From an uncultured Siphonobacter sp. (GTDB lineage Bacteria; Bacteroidota; Bacteroidia; Cytophagales; Spirosomataceae), in NCBI GenBank assembly GCA_913775095.1, contig CAJYIW010000023.1:151503-215502 (forward strand): 64,000 nucleotides of DNA. The letters are read 5' to 3'. This document shows positions 16,332 through 27,000 of this stretch, in pieces (positions within the stretch are counted from its first letter, which is position 1; each line of letters starts with the position of its first letter). The notes beneath the pieces were generated by a model. It saw only the letters and a list, made by a program, of their open reading frames with translations. It was not told the origin of the DNA and searched no databases. A program made the translations under genes and the position numbers.

Positions 16332-18254
16332 TTATTCGGCCACAATGACGAAGCCACCATTGGCTTTTAGGGTAACCGGAGTCGCGGCAGAAAGGCGAAT
16401 GGGTTTCGTGTCAAACATTGGTTCGCCATCCGAGGTTAGTTCTGCTTTCAGGCGGGAAAGAAAAGCCAGATCGAGCGTTAACTGTTTTTCCTTACCTTCT
16501 CCGTTGATGCCGGCGATGTACCAACGTTTACCCGATCGGCGAGCCACCACGCAGAGTTTGCCCGGATACCCCTCAATAAACTTAACGTCGTCCCAGTAAT
16601 CGGGCAGGTTTTGCAGAAGTTTCTGGGCCGGTACCGGAACGTGCTTCATGCCTTCGGGTGACTCGGCGTAATGCTGAATACCGGACAGAAAGACAATGCT
16701 GGTGGCCAGTTCAAAAGCACTGGTGGTTTTCCGCTGAACCGACGTGGGAATTTTATAGAGATTCATGGGCGTAAAGTCCATGGGGTCAAAGGCATTGCGG
16801 GTAAAGGGTAACATGGTGGCGTGGGTAGGCTGATTGTCGGCTACTTTTTGTTCAAACGTCACCATCTCAAAACCCTTCACGGCTTCGGCAGTCATCAGAT
16901 GCGGGTAGGTGCGGGCCCAGCCCCGGGGGAGCGTCGCTCCGTGAAAATTAACCAGCAGATGATACCTGGCTGCATCCATCAGGATGTCCTGATAGTATTT
17001 AATAACCGACTGACCATCACCGCCGAAGAAATCAATCTTTATACCCTTGATTCCCATTTTCTGAATCTTTTCAAATTCTGCCCGGCGGGAGTCGGCTTCG
17101 AGTAGTCGGTTTTTGGGCGTGTACTTCACCGTATTCCAGTCGCCAGCGGAGTTGTACCACAGCAACAGGCCTACGTTTTTCGTTTTCGCATATTCAGCCA
17201 GTTCTTGTATTTTTTCATACCCAATGTTTCGGTCCCAGTTCACATCAATCAGACAGTACGACCAGTGCATCTGAGCCGCGAAGTCAATGTATTTTTTCTG
17301 CTCATCGTAGACGATAAAGTCGTCCTTGGAGTTAATCCAGCTCCAGGAAGCCTTGCCGGGTTTAATAAAGGAATTGTCCACTTTCAGGGCCTTTTCGGCT
17401 AAATCCGTACCCGCAGTGGATTCCATGAGCGTGGAAAGGCTACCCAGGGTGATGACCCGCCAGGGAGAGACAAACGTTCCCTTGGCCCGGGGCAGCAGGT
17501 TCTGATCCCTGATGATTTCCCGGGCGTCGGGAAAGCCAATGCGATACACGCCGCCCGTTGATTCGTGAGCCAGGCGGGTAGCACAGTACGTGCTGTCGAG
17601 GCCTGCTTCGGTAATGAGCACCCAGGTATCATCCGTTTTGAAAAGAGCGGGGTAAATCCAGCCGGCTCCTTTTGTCGAAGGCGTACCCACGGCAATCTCC
17701 TGCTCGTAATCTTCCTCATAAGAAGGGTTAGTGGCCTCCCAGCCAGACTTGGCTACGGCTACGGGCTGAAGCCAGGCTTTGGTGGTTGGGGAAAAGGCAA
17801 AACTCGTACGCTCCGCCTGCACCTGTGAACGCATGTGTTTCGGCCGAATCACCCGGTAACGAAAAGCGACTCCTTCATTGCTGACCCGAAAGATGACTTC
17901 CAGCTCTTCCCCTTTGGGGCTTGCCAGTTTCCAGCTTCGCTGCCGGGCCTGGTAATGGATGGACGATTTCTTGGCATTACGCATCTGGTACTCCTCCTGA
18001 ATGGTTTGAGCAGGGCTTGCCGAAACTACTCGTAAGTTTTTACTTAAATCCGTATTGGGTAACGTCAGGCCCAGGTCGGAGGGCTGAAGGACCAGCTTTT
18101 GACCGGAAAAGATTTGATAGTGCGGCGATCCGTCCGTCACGCTAACCTGCACCCGAATGCGTTGATCCGGACTTCTGAGTTCCCCATCGGGCGACTGGGC
18201 CTGGGTCAGCAAGGCAGAACCCAGCAGGGCAATACATAAAGAAGTAATTTTCAT
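16332..18254 (-). CDS. glycoside hydrolase family 97 enzyme (probably retaining alpha-galactosidase type)
   Basis: 640 residues from the ATG at 18254, giving a signal peptide ending in LLTQAQ. It has the GH97 architecture: an N-terminal beta-sandwich, a central TIM barrel and a C-terminal beta domain. Barrel motifs include WYNSAGDWN, KIDFFGGDGQSVIKYY, NFHGATLPRGWARTYP and TAEAVKGFE. Asp408 in KIDFF and Glu457 in TAEAVKG sit where the nucleophile and acid/base of retaining GH97 alpha-galactosidases are, rather than the glutamate arrangement of inverting SusB-type glucosidases. Periplasmic, releasing alpha-linked sugars. No Sus genes adjoin it, so the substrate source is unclear. Confidence 0.9.
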   Translation of the reverse strand: MKITSLCIALLGSALLTQAQSPDGELRSPDQRIRVQVSVTDGSPHYQIFSGQKLVLQPSDLGLTLPNTDLSKNLRVVSASPAQTIQEEYQMRNAKKSSIHYQARQRSWKLASPKGEELEVIFRVSNEGVAFRYRVIRPKHMRSQVQAERTSFAFSPTTKAWLQPVAVAKSGWEATNPSYEEDYEQEIAVGTPSTKGAGWIYPALFKTDDTWVLITEAGLDSTYCATRLAHESTGGVYRIGFPDAREIIRDQNLLPRAKGTFVSPWRVITLGSLSTLMESTAGTDLAEKALKVDNSFIKPGKASWSWINSKDDFIVYDEQKKYIDFAAQMHWSYCLIDVNWDRNIGYEKIQELAEYAKTKNVGLLLWYNSAGDWNTVKYTPKNRLLEADSRRAEFEKIQKMGIKGIKIDFFGGDGQSVIKYYQDILMDAARYHLLVNFHGATLPRGWARTYPHLMTAEAVKGFEMVTFEQKVADNQPTHATMLPFTRNAFDPMDFTPMNLYKIPTSVQRKTTSAFELATSIVFLSGIQHYAESPEGMKHVPVPAQKLLQNLPDYWDDVKFIEGYPGKLCVVARRSGKRWYIAGINGEGKEKQLTLDLAFLSRLKAELTSDGEPMFDTKPIRLSAATPVTLKANGGFVIVAE

Positions 18255-18281
18255 AGAATGGAGATGACGCCTAAGGTTCAT

Positions 18282-18297
18282 AACACACTAATGTGTT
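18282..18297 (-). promoter_or_regulatory. palindrome before GH97 gene, possible operator
   Basis: A perfect 6-bp inverted repeat around a 4-base centre (AACACA, CTAA, TGTGTT) about 28 bases before the GH97 start codon. Position and symmetry fit a repressor site; no regulator gene is adjacent, so this is tentative. Confidence 0.3.
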
Positions 18298-18841
18298 TGA
18301 TTGACACAATTATAAAAAAGCATTCAGGACGGTAATATATCGATTATCCAAGAGAGTAAAAAAGCGTTAGAGCCATAGATTCAGGGTAGATAGAGGCCGG
18401 CCGGGAAGCGTCAGAACCTGGAACGTCTGTTGGTTTCAGAATGCCTGTTGTGAATTCAGACGTATGATAAGGCGACTTTATAAACCAAACCTTTGAAAAT
18501 TAACTAAGTAAAAAAAACTATAACCTTTGCTTAGAAACACTGAAATTTGAAGATAGTCATCACTGATCATCTAGCTTACTGAAGGTATCGAAATGAAGGG
18601 AAGAATATTTTTAATTAACAAATCTAACTAATGAGTATTACGCCAGACTTATAAAATTTTAGTGCTTATAGAATTTTGACTGTTAATACTGCTAAGAAAA
18701 AGACCCTGTAAATAAGCTTCGTTTTTATAAAGAAGCCTGTAAGCGATTAAAGCCCCCGTAATTACGTATAAAAAGGCAGTTAGTAGTAAAACTGGAGGAA
18801 TCTTAAATTCGTACATTTAAAATGTTCAGCCATCTCCGAAA
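18298..18841. other. AT-rich intergenic stretch, nothing recognised
   Basis: About 540 bases without a convincing reading frame or strong hairpin. It should contain the GH97 promoter and that of the small zinc-ribbon gene. Confidence 0.5.
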
Positions 18842-19012
18842 ATGATCTATATCGCGTTTAAACGGGTTTGCCCGGTTTGTAAAAATAAAGACATCGAGCG
18901 GTACCAGCGTTCGAAATGGATGAAGCGTTTAATTCCCTTCAAATATTTTAAATGCCGCAACTGCCATCGCTACTTCTTTCTCATTGAGTTTTCTTCAAAT
19001 TCGCGGGCCTAG
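18842..19012 (+). CDS. 56-residue zinc-ribbon protein
   Basis: A short frame starting MIYIAFKRVCPVC and ending with the stop at 19010-19012. Two CxxC knuckles, Cys10-Cys13 and Cys38-Cys41, are separated by 24 basic and aromatic residues, as in a zinc ribbon. The segment between them is rich in Arg and Lys and contains IPFKYFKCRNCHRYFF, which looks like a folded metal-binding core. A hairpin with T residues follows. Likely a small cytoplasmic zinc protein; target and role unknown. Its AT-rich surroundings contrast with the coding-like composition of the frame itself. Confidence 0.7.
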   Translation: MIYIAFKRVCPVCKNKDIERYQRSKWMKRLIPFKYFKCRNCHRYFFLIEFSSNSRA

Positions 19013-19023
19013 ACTAGCTCAGT

Positions 19024-19068
19024 AAGGCTCTTTATACACTCCTGTTATTGCTGTCCTCAGAGCCTTTT
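19024..19068 (+). terminator. weak terminator after zinc-ribbon gene
   Basis: An 8-bp stem AAGGCTCT with AGAGCCTT (19024-19031 with 19059-19066), a long 27-nt loop and four T residues. Plausible but weak. Confidence 0.5.
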
Positions 19069-19170
19069 CGGCTCATGGCTTAGTCCGGGTTGCCTCACGT
19101 GAGCGTGGAAGGCTCGTGTTTCTTCGCTGGTGACCTGCTTCTTCCTGCCCGGCAGAGGGATAAAAAATAA

Positions 19171-19346
19171 AGTTCGGTCTGGGAACTATGCAACGGGACG
19201 AACCAGTCCCCTAGTTACGGAGTTACTAACCGTAGCAGAGGAAAGGTTCTAGCGGGATTGATGGGCTGCCAGTGCCCGTGTGCAGACTGATAAGCCGGAA
19301 ACAGAGCTTACTTTCGCCCCTCCATTGCCAGAGGCAGCCATTTTTA
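19171..19346 (+). ncRNA. candidate structured leader RNA upstream of heme oxygenase gene
   Basis: A GC-rich non-coding block in otherwise AT-rich intergenic DNA. Visible stems are 19171-19175 with 19183-19187; 19195-19199 with 19206-19210; 19216-19220 with 19230-19234; 19263-19266 with 19274-19277; and a long-range stem of about nine pairs, 19261-19270 with 19333-19341, directly followed by five T residues. Bases 19333-19336 can instead pair locally with 19326-19329. The last stem plus T run lies 14 bases before the heme oxygenase start, as in an attenuator. No match to cobalamin, SAM, TPP or RNase P signature sequences was seen, so the class is unknown. GC-rich sequence extends upstream to about 19070 and may belong to it. 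Confidence 0.5.
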
Positions 19347-19359
19347 AAATCAAGACTGT

Positions 19360-19926
19360 ATGCTAACAGAAACCATTAAAGAAGCCACCAAGGCAGATCA
19401 CCTGGCTCTTGAAAAGCAGGTGGTGAAGCGGTTAAAGGCCATTGAATCAGGAAAAGATTACGCGGAACTACTGAAGTATTTCTATGCGTATTTCAGCAAA
19501 GTAGAGGCGGCAGTGGCTCCTTTTATTACTTCTGAGCTACTTCCGGATTACTCCGAGCGACGAAATGCCTCCTATATAAAAGCGGATATAGAAGCCTTAG
19601 GCGAAACCCTGGAAGGCCTGCCCCAGGCCCAGGCCCCCGAGGTTAGTAACCTTCAACAGGCTCTGGGAGCTTTGTACGTGCTGGAAGGTTCCATCATGGG
19701 GGGAAGAATCATCGTCGAGATGCTGGCGAAGGTCGGTATTACCCAAGGAGTCTCGTTCTTTTCGGGTTACGGACCGGAGACGGGTGTCAAGTGGCAGCGT
19801 TTTACCAGCGTACTCAATGCCCAGGCTCAAACGGATCAGGAGCAGCAACAGGCCATTGACTCGGCTCAGCAGACCTTTGCCCGATTTGGGGAGGTCTTTC
19901 AAAGAAATTACGAGGTTATCTCTTAA
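19360..19926 (+). CDS. biliverdin-producing heme oxygenase (BphO-like)
   Basis: 188 residues, all-helical, cytoplasmic. The N-terminal ATKADHLALE carries His14 at the position of the proximal heme ligand, and YVLEGSIMGGRII is the distal-helix glycine motif of bacterial heme oxygenases of the phytochrome-associated kind. It cleaves heme to biliverdin, iron and carbon monoxide. The length is typical. No phytochrome or heme-uptake gene is adjacent in this window, so it could serve iron recovery or chromophore supply. A structured leader upstream and a strong terminator downstream make it a single-gene unit that may be regulated in its 5' region. Confidence 0.88.
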   Translation: MLTETIKEATKADHLALEKQVVKRLKAIESGKDYAELLKYFYAYFSKVEAAVAPFITSELLPDYSERRNASYIKADIEALGETLEGLPQAQAPEVSNLQQALGALYVLEGSIMGGRIIVEMLAKVGITQGVSFFSGYGPETGVKWQRFTSVLNAQAQTDQEQQQAIDSAQQTFARFGEVFQRNYEVIS

Positions 19927-19929
19927 GGG

Positions 19930-19957
19930 AAAAAGGGGCTTTGAGCCCCTTTTTTTA
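19930..19957 (+). terminator. intrinsic terminator after heme oxygenase gene
   Basis: An 11-bp stem (AAAAAGGGGCT with its complement), a 3-nt loop, and seven T residues. Confidence 0.92.
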
Positions 19958-20521
19958 TGGGCTCTTTTGGGCAGGTGTCTTGCTTATGTAAATCGAGTAC
20001 AACGGTAGACCGGGTTTTCCTGGTCATTCATGATTTCATCCGTGCGATGGAAATCAGAGTTCCTGTTTTAATCTTCCTTGCGGGATACCGCCATTCTTTT
20101 CAAACAGATCAACGAAACTTCCAGCAGTGCCTGGTTCTGGCTTACCCATGGCCAGACGGATCATAACCTGTACGCTTCGAAAAGTATAGGGTACGATGCC
20201 CATTAGTTTAAAAAAATCATTTTGGTTATAAAAGTGCTCAGTTAATACTGATGCTGTATGCTCTGATTAGTACTGACTAAAAATTTATATATTTTTATAC
20301 TTAGGTAATTATAGACTATATTGATGGCCGGAAAATGATAATAGTTTCACTTATATCCTTTTCATTTATCAAATAGGTTTTCCTGCAGTTCTTCCGGCTA
20401 ACTGTTCATCAGAATAAACAAACCTGAGAAGCTATAGAGAAAAATTAATTATTGATTTTTAATAATTAGTTTAACTTATTGGGTAAGCAGTTTTTACCGA
20501 TCACATTTTAAACCACACCTT
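19958..20521. other. intergenic stretch, nothing recognised
   Basis: About 560 bases. The first 200 have a short open frame without codon or motif support; from about 20160 the sequence is strongly AT-rich. It presumably contains the promoter of the RCC1-repeat gene. Confidence 0.45.
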
Positions 20522-22207
20522 ATGATTCGTTTGTTTACTTTTTTGATGATTCTGTTGATTACCTTTCAGGCCCAGGCTCAATGCTGGAGGCAGGTAGCTG
20601 TTGAAAAAGGATTTGATGGCGGGCATACCCTCGCCATTGCTACCAATGGAACCTTATGGGCTTTTGGGGCTAATAATTACGGACAACTGGGAGACGGAAG
20701 TACGACCAATCGGTCGCTTCCCGTGCCAGTTGGGGCAGATAACGACTGGGCGTATGTGGCAGCTTCGCCTTATGCTTCTTATGGAATTAAAACCGACGGA
20801 ACGCTCTGGAGCTGGGGTTCGGGTTCTTATTCGGTGCTTGGCACTGGAGCTACTTCGAATCAGTTAACTCCTGGGAAAGTAGGAATTGCTACCAACTGGA
20901 AAACGGTGAGTGCCTCCGGGACAACGGTAGTTGCTCTTAAAACCGATGGAACCCTCTGGCGTTGGGGATCCGATGGCTTTGCCAACGGATCGCCCTATGG
21001 AATGGCTACGCCCTTGGAACTCCCGGTTCCTACGCAGTTCGGTACCGATGCGGACTGGGTTTCTATTGAACGGGGCAATAGCTACACGATGGGTCTGAAG
21101 GCCAATGGTTCACGCTGGGGTTCGGGAGCTCTAATCAATGGCGTCGGAGGTACTGGCGTTCAGGATGTAGGATCAGCTTTCCCCATTCAACTGGACGCAG
21201 GTCCCTGGAAATCCATTTCCTTAGGTACGCACGTGCTGGGTATCAAATCGGACGGAAGTCTATGGGGCTGGGGAACCAACCATAACGGGCAGATAGGCAA
21301 CGGCACTACTGGTTACTCCGTAAACACGCCTGCACTGATTGATAATACCAACTCCTGGCAGAGCGTAAATGCTACGCCTTACCGGGCGACTTCTTTTGCC
21401 ATCCGCAGCGATCAAACCCTGTGGTCCTGGGGTGGAGAAAACCCTGGATATATAAGAGGAACGGGAAATACCAGTCCAAGTTTGGTGCCTGCTCAGGTAG
21501 GGACTAATACCAACTGGGTTTCTGTTCAGGCTACTTCCGATCACGTGGCGGGCATTCGCAGCGACAATACGTTATGGACCTGGGGCCGGGTTGGATTCGG
21601 GCAACTGGGTAACGGAGCTACCAGCTCTACCGGTGAAGCCGAACTCAATCCCATCCGCGTCAATTGCTCGCAATCACTTCCCGTGCGTTTACAGCGTTTT
21701 TCAGTGGTAGAAAAAGACGCTGCTGTTGAATTATCGTGGATAACCGCCACGGAAAAAAATAGCAATCGCTTTGAAATTCAGCGTAGCACCGATGGAGAAA
21801 GCTGGACGACGATCGGCCTGAAAAAGGCAAAAGGAGAGAGCAACGTTTCCCTGACCTATCGTTTCAGCGATTCTTATCCGGTCGCGGGTATTAATTACTA
21901 CCGCCTGAAGATGATTGACCACGATGAAACGTTTGACTACAGCCGTATCGAGAGTGTAGAAGTGGAACGGGGAACAGCCCTGTTGTATCCTAACCCCGTA
22001 GCCGACAAGCTTTTCCTGAAAAATGTGGACGCTGCTACCGTGCGGGAGGTAATTTTACAAAACCTGAACGGCCTGCCCGTACTGAACTATTCTGGTTTCC
22101 CATCCGCTGGTTTGGATGTTCAGGCGGTTCAAAAAGGGGTGTACCTCTTAATTATAAAAGAATACAGTGGCTACTCAAAAGCCTATAAGGTGATGGTAGT
22201 CCGTTAA
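20522..22207 (+). CDS. secreted RCC1-repeat protein with type IX secretion sorting tail
   Basis: 561 residues. A signal peptide ends at ITFQAQAQ. Residues of about 25-385 contain seven or so RCC1/BNR-type repeats, each with a core like [20 protein letters not shown], which should form a beta-propeller. A Fn3-like block follows ([21 protein letters not shown]), and the last 80 residues are a type A T9SS sorting domain ([13 protein letters not shown], then GVYLLII, ending KVMVVR). The protein is probably exported through the outer membrane and anchored or released at the surface. Function of the propeller unknown; adhesion or ligand binding is a reasonable guess. Confidence 0.88.
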   Translation: MIRLFTFLMILLITFQAQAQCWRQVAVEKGFDGGHTLAIATNGTLWAFGANNYGQLGDGSTTNRSLPVPVGADNDWAYVAASPYASYGIKTDGTLWSWGSGSYSVLGTGATSNQLTPGKVGIATNWKTVSASGTTVVALKTDGTLWRWGSDGFANGSPYGMATPLELPVPTQFGTDADWVSIERGNSYTMGLKANGSRWGSGALINGVGGTGVQDVGSAFPIQLDAGPWKSISLGTHVLGIKSDGSLWGWGTNHNGQIGNGTTGYSVNTPALIDNTNSWQSVNATPYRATSFAIRSDQTLWSWGGENPGYIRGTGNTSPSLVPAQVGTNTNWVSVQATSDHVAGIRSDNTLWTWGRVGFGQLGNGATSSTGEAELNPIRVNCSQSLPVRLQRFSVVEKDAAVELSWITATEKNSNRFEIQRSTDGESWTTIGLKKAKGESNVSLTYRFSDSYPVAGINYYRLKMIDHDETFDYSRIESVEVERGTALLYPNPVADKLFLKNVDAATVREVILQNLNGLPVLNYSGFPSAGLDVQAVQKGVYLLIIKEYSGYSKAYKVMVVR

Positions 22208-22230
22208 GAATACGGAATAGTTAACCACAG

Positions 22231-22267
22231 AAAAGCCGTCCGGGGGATTTCTCCCGGACGGCTTTTT
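22231..22267. terminator. bidirectional intrinsic terminator
   Basis: A perfect 14-bp stem (22231-22244 with 22253-22266), an 8-nt loop and a T run on the plus strand, matched by four T residues on the minus strand. It serves the convergent genes ending at 22207 and 22285. Confidence 0.92.
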
Positions 22268-22284
22268 AATTCATACCAGACTCA

Positions 22285-23259
22285 TTACCAGGTAAATCGT
22301 TCCACCAGTCCTGAAACGGAGCTGGTTACGTAATAGCTGTTGCCTCTTCGTTCGATGGAAGAAGGCCCTCTCAAATCACCCGTCAGGGTATTTCCAAGCG
22401 TATTGGCAATCCGGCCCGTAGGCTGCGATGCATTGAAGGATCCATCCGAGGTGTACTCAATCACTACGGGCTTGTTACCCTCCGAGAGCGTGATATCCAT
22501 AAGGGTAGTATATCCTTTCTGATAAATGCTGACCTGTCCGGAAGGCGTTACCTGATAAATAACCGCCGAACCTTTCGTAAAAGGATAGCCGGACAGCGTG
22601 GAAACCAGCAGATTCGTGCCATCGTGAACAATACCCGTAGGGACGGGTTCTTGTTTATCCGTAACATTGGGCAGCTTGGCCACCATTTCCAGCTTACCCG
22701 TGCCCTTGGTCCGCTTGATGACGACGTTACTACCCGCATCAACGATGTAGATCGTACCCTGAGCGTCTGCGGTCAGGTTATAAGCATTGGAGTTTAAAGG
22801 ATTCACGGCTTTCAACCCATCCACGAAGGGACGTAAAAACTGACTGGTTAGTTGCTGGACGCTCCGCGGCTGAGCCGGATTGAGCTCGGAAGTTTTCACG
22901 CTGTAAAGCATGCCGTTCACGCCGTGTAAAAAATAAAGGGAGTCGTTGGCAAAGAGCAGGTGCGTAATGCCCAGAAAAGCCGGACCATCGGTAACCGAGA
23001 GCAGTCCCGTGATGACGGGACGGACCTGATTATTTTCTACCATTGAAATCTGGCTGTTGGACTGGCCTGAACCGGCTTCGGAGACGAATAAGCGACCGGC
23101 CGGATCAAAGGTAAGTCCCAGAGGTGTGTTCAGGTCTTTGGCAATAATCTCTCGTCGTACCGTTGCGGGAGCGGGGCCCTCGTGATCGGTACAACTCATG
23201 GTGAAAAGTACAAGCGTACAGAAAGCCGCCAGGTTTGAAACAATAGAACGTGGTTTCAT
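22285..23259 (-). CDS. ScyD/ScyE-family beta-propeller lipoprotein
   Basis: 324 residues from the ATG at 23259, with a lipoprotein signal and lipobox LFTMSC. The body matches the ScyD/ScyE (NHL/SMP-30-like) propeller pattern: LNTPLGLTFDPAGRLFVSEAG, an ITHLLFANDSLYFL blade, a YNLTADAQGTIYIVDAGSN blade, and PVPTGIVHDGTNLLVSTLSG. Such proteins are common secreted calcium- or ligand-binding propellers in Bacteroidota and are named after scytonemin cluster genes, but no scytonemin pathway is present here. The actual role is unknown. Confidence 0.85.
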   Translation of the reverse strand: MKPRSIVSNLAAFCTLVLFTMSCTDHEGPAPATVRREIIAKDLNTPLGLTFDPAGRLFVSEAGSGQSNSQISMVENNQVRPVITGLLSVTDGPAFLGITHLLFANDSLYFLHGVNGMLYSVKTSELNPAQPRSVQQLTSQFLRPFVDGLKAVNPLNSNAYNLTADAQGTIYIVDAGSNVVIKRTKGTGKLEMVAKLPNVTDKQEPVPTGIVHDGTNLLVSTLSGYPFTKGSAVIYQVTPSGQVSIYQKGYTTLMDITLSEGNKPVVIEYTSDGSFNASQPTGRIANTLGNTLTGDLRGPSSIERRGNSYYVTSSVSGLVERFTW

Positions 23260-24099
23260 AATAAAATACGATGGATGAAAAATGAGAAATACTGGAACGA
23301 ACGGACCCAAAGCAAAGGCAGCCCGGAACTATTCAATCAATGAAATTGGATTCTGAATGAGATGAAGCAGCGATCAGAAAAGACTATCCAGCAAAACAGG
23401 CTTAATGAGGATATATAAAGACTGGAAATGATTTTACAAATGCTGGTTATTTGTAATAATAAAGCAGAAACAGAAATGCTTGACGAAGTTAATTTTTAAT
23501 AAATGTAAATCTGGCCATTAAATGAAATAATGTATGTCAAGTAACGATTAGCGTTAGTGAAATACTTCAGAAAGGGTGTAAAGTAAATAATCCCCATCTC
23601 CTAATGAATCCCTGCTTTTAATCATGAGCATCCGAAGTGTGAAATCTGCTGATTATTGGGGAATAACGGTAAAACCAGAGTTAAACGAATTCGTGACTTT
23701 GGTAACGGCCCCGGCAACACCGAATGACTACTTCTAAAAACAGAGCACAAAAGCTTTGTTTGAGAAAATGGCAGGGGAGGCATCTCAGGGACAGGGTTTT
23801 AACGTATATGAATTACAGTAGTTACTTCAGAGCTGCCTGGCCGTACGCATAGCGTCCTTACGTGTAGTACTAGTTGATTAGTCTTTTCAAAAAGACTCAT
23901 ACACCGTTTATCAGCAGGTATAATTCTGACATTCAACCCCTAAAGAATAGTGACTATTTTTCTACAGTAGCCATATTTGGCTACGGTTAGGAAGGGTATG
24001 CCCCTTTTAATTAGGTTTTTAGACTTATAGTTAATAGCACGGTTTTTTGAATCAATAATTAAGTAATTAACTATAATCTTAATTTTTGGTGACGACTGT
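23260..24099. other. long AT-rich intergenic stretch before hybrid kinase gene
   Basis: About 840 bases between divergent genes. It shows no convincing gene. A short hairpin (GTAGCCA with TGGCTAC) lies near 23966-23983 without a T tract. Promoters for both neighbours are expected here but were not recognised. Confidence 0.45.
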
Positions 24100-27000
24100 A
24101 TGCATCACTTAAGAAACGATCTTTTAACCCTATTGAGAAAAGAAGATCACTTCATTACGTTTTTCCAGGATTCCGGAATATGGATTTTAGATATAGCGAA
24201 TGTTAAAAATCACTGGATAAGTAATGAATTCTGGACCCGCATGGGGTATCAGTCTCAGGCCTTACCTGAATTTTTCCAGAGCTGGCAACAGCTCATTCAT
24301 CCCGATGACTTAAGTGTATTTACCACCTGGTTGCAAGCCTGCCTTTCCCATCCCGATCAGAGTTTTGAGCCTATTATCAGGTACCTGCATCAGAATGGTT
24401 CCATCCGCTGGTTTCGTTGCCGGGGCATGGCCGTGCGTGACGAAAGCGGCCAGGCCCAGCTGCTGGTCATTTCTCACCAGGACATTACCCAGGAAAAAGA
24501 AGCCGAAGAACGCTACTGGCGGCAATCGCGTCTCTACGAAGCCATGCTGGACAGTGAAGTGGTCTACCTGGTTAGTACGGACCTGAACGGTTGCTATACC
24601 TTCGTCAGTGAAAATTACGCCCAGTTTCTGGGTCTGAAACCCTCCGCCCTGATTGGACAGCCCGCAACGCGATGGATAGGAAAAAATGACTGGGCTTTGT
24701 ATCAGAAAACCATCCGAAGCTGTCTGGCCCGGCCGAGGGTTCCTCATACGGTCTCCTTCCATACCTGCAGTGGTCAGGGGGAAGTCACCGAGTGGACCTT
24801 AACGGCCCTGGAGAATGAACAGGGCCAGGTAACGGAAATATTCAGTCTGGGTCGCCGGATTACGGAATCACTCACACTGAAACGGAACCTTTCGATCTTG
24901 CTCGAACATACCCGGGATCTGGTCTGGGTAACTTCCCTTCAGGGGAATTTGTCTTACGTGTCTCCCTCCTGGCAACGCTACGGGGAAGAGCAGCCGATGG
25001 TGGGCGAACCGATTCAGTCTTACTTACACCCCGCCGATGAGAGGGCTACGCTGGACCTGCTTGCTTGCGTGCCCGGCTCCGGTGGGGGACGGATCCGGCA
25101 CCGTCTTCGTCATCCGGAAGGGCATTACCAATGGCTCGAGACTCAGGTCAGCTTTAATGCTTTTACACAAGAGGTCGTCTGGATCAGTCATGACATGACC
25201 GAACTTAAACCCGTGGAACGTGAACTGGAGAAGTCAAAAGAACTACTGGAAGAAACCAGCCGGATGGTTAAAGTGGGCGTATGGGAAGTAATGCTGGAAA
25301 CGGGAATTACGTACTGGTCCGATGTGAGTAAGGAAATCCACGAAGTTCCGCTGGACTATCAGCCCGAGATGAGCAGAAGCATGGACTTTTTTGTGGATGA
25401 AAAAGCCAAAGAACGGTTAAATCAGGCCCTGTCCCAGGCCATCGGGCAGGGAACACCCTGGGATCTGGAAGTACAGATTCAGACGGCTCAAAGACAGCTT
25501 CGCTGGGTGAACATGAAAGGACAGGTAGAGTGGAGCCAGGGAAAAGCCATCCGCTTACTGGGTACGTATCAGGACATCGAAGACCAGAAAAGAGCCCAAA
25601 GTCAGGCTGAACAGGCTCAGCAGATAGCCGAACAGGCCAGTCGGGCGAAGTCGGAATTTTTGGCCAGTATGAGCCACGAAATACGAACTCCTCTGAATGG
25701 AGTGATTGGGTTAACGGAGCTTTTACTGCAGACGTCACTGGATGAAAACCAGCAACTGTACCAAAAAACGGTTTACGAATCGGCTCAGACGCTCTTAGCC
25801 CTTACCAACGATATCCTGGAGCTTTCCAAGATAGAAGCGGGTAAGCTTTCCCTGGCTCCCGAACCGGCTAGTCTGGAGGATCTTTGTGAGCAGTCCTTAG
25901 CCGTCATTACCCCCCTGGCTCAGGACAAAGGACTGGAGGTGCTTCTGGATCTGGATCATCGAATCCCTTCCCTGGTGTACTTTGATGCCCTTCGCCTGCG
26001 GCAGATTCTGATTAACCTTCTGGGCAATGCCGCCAAATTTACTCAGGAAGGGGAAATTGAGCTGAAAGTAACCGTACTGCGGCAAACCGCTTCGGAGATC
26101 TCACTTCAATTTTCCGTGCGTGATTCCGGCATTGGTATTGAAATGGAAAACCAGCGTAAGATTTTCGAGGCTTTTATGCAGGAAGATCTTTCTACTACTA
26201 AGAAGTTTGGCGGAACGGGTTTGGGACTGACGATTTCGAGCCGTTTGCTGAGTCTGATGAACAGTCAGTTCAGCCTGAAGAGTGAAGCCGGAAAAGGCAG
26301 TTGCTTTGCCTTTGATTTAAGCCTTCCCCTGCTTACCCAACCGAGCCAGCCGGAGCCCGACTATCCTTATTTGGAGGCCATTCAATCGGTACTGATTGTA
26401 TCGGCGAATGAAGGTAATGAGCGGATCCTGGCCAGAACTTTAGCGGGCCGAGGTATAAATAGCTCTAAGGCCGGCAATGGTCTGGAGGCACTGACCTTTC
26501 TGCAAAAACAGAGGTTCGATGTCATCCTGATGGATTATGACATGCCTTACCTGAATGGTACGGAAACGCTGGCGAAGATGAAGAATTACCATTCAGAGTC
26601 TTTACCCGCAGTCGTATTCATGGGTACGTCTGTTCAGGCCCTGACCCTGGAGCAGGGGCCGCCGCTGTTGATCAAACCCATCAAACGAGCGACCCTGCTG
26701 ACGACCCTTTCCAATCTTTTTAAGCCCGTTGCCGAGGTGGCAGCCATCGAGCCTGTCAGGGTTGAAGTTGCCGAGCAAGTGAGTATCATCGAAGGAACGG
26801 GTTCTGTGCTGATTGCGGAAGACAATGCGGTGAATCGATTACTGGCTCGCAAACTCATCGGCTCACTTCGGCCGGATCTGATTATTTACGAAGCCCACAA
26901 CGGGAAAGAGTGTGTCGAGGCCTTCGAGCGACTACAACCCGATCTGATCTTAATGGATATTCAGATGCCGGAGATGGATGGCTGTGAGGCCACTCAGCGA

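Noticed and set aside
19070..19346. RNase P RNA, tmRNA, SRP RNA or cobalamin riboswitch as explanation of the structured region
   Set aside because: The conserved GAGGAAAGTCC and ACAGAA-GGCTTA segments of RNase P RNA, the tmRNA ends, the SRP GGAAGCAGC loop and the B12 box were not found on either strand.
19957..20166. Open frame of 69 codons after the heme oxygenase terminator
   Set aside because: Starts in the terminator T run and shows no coding features.
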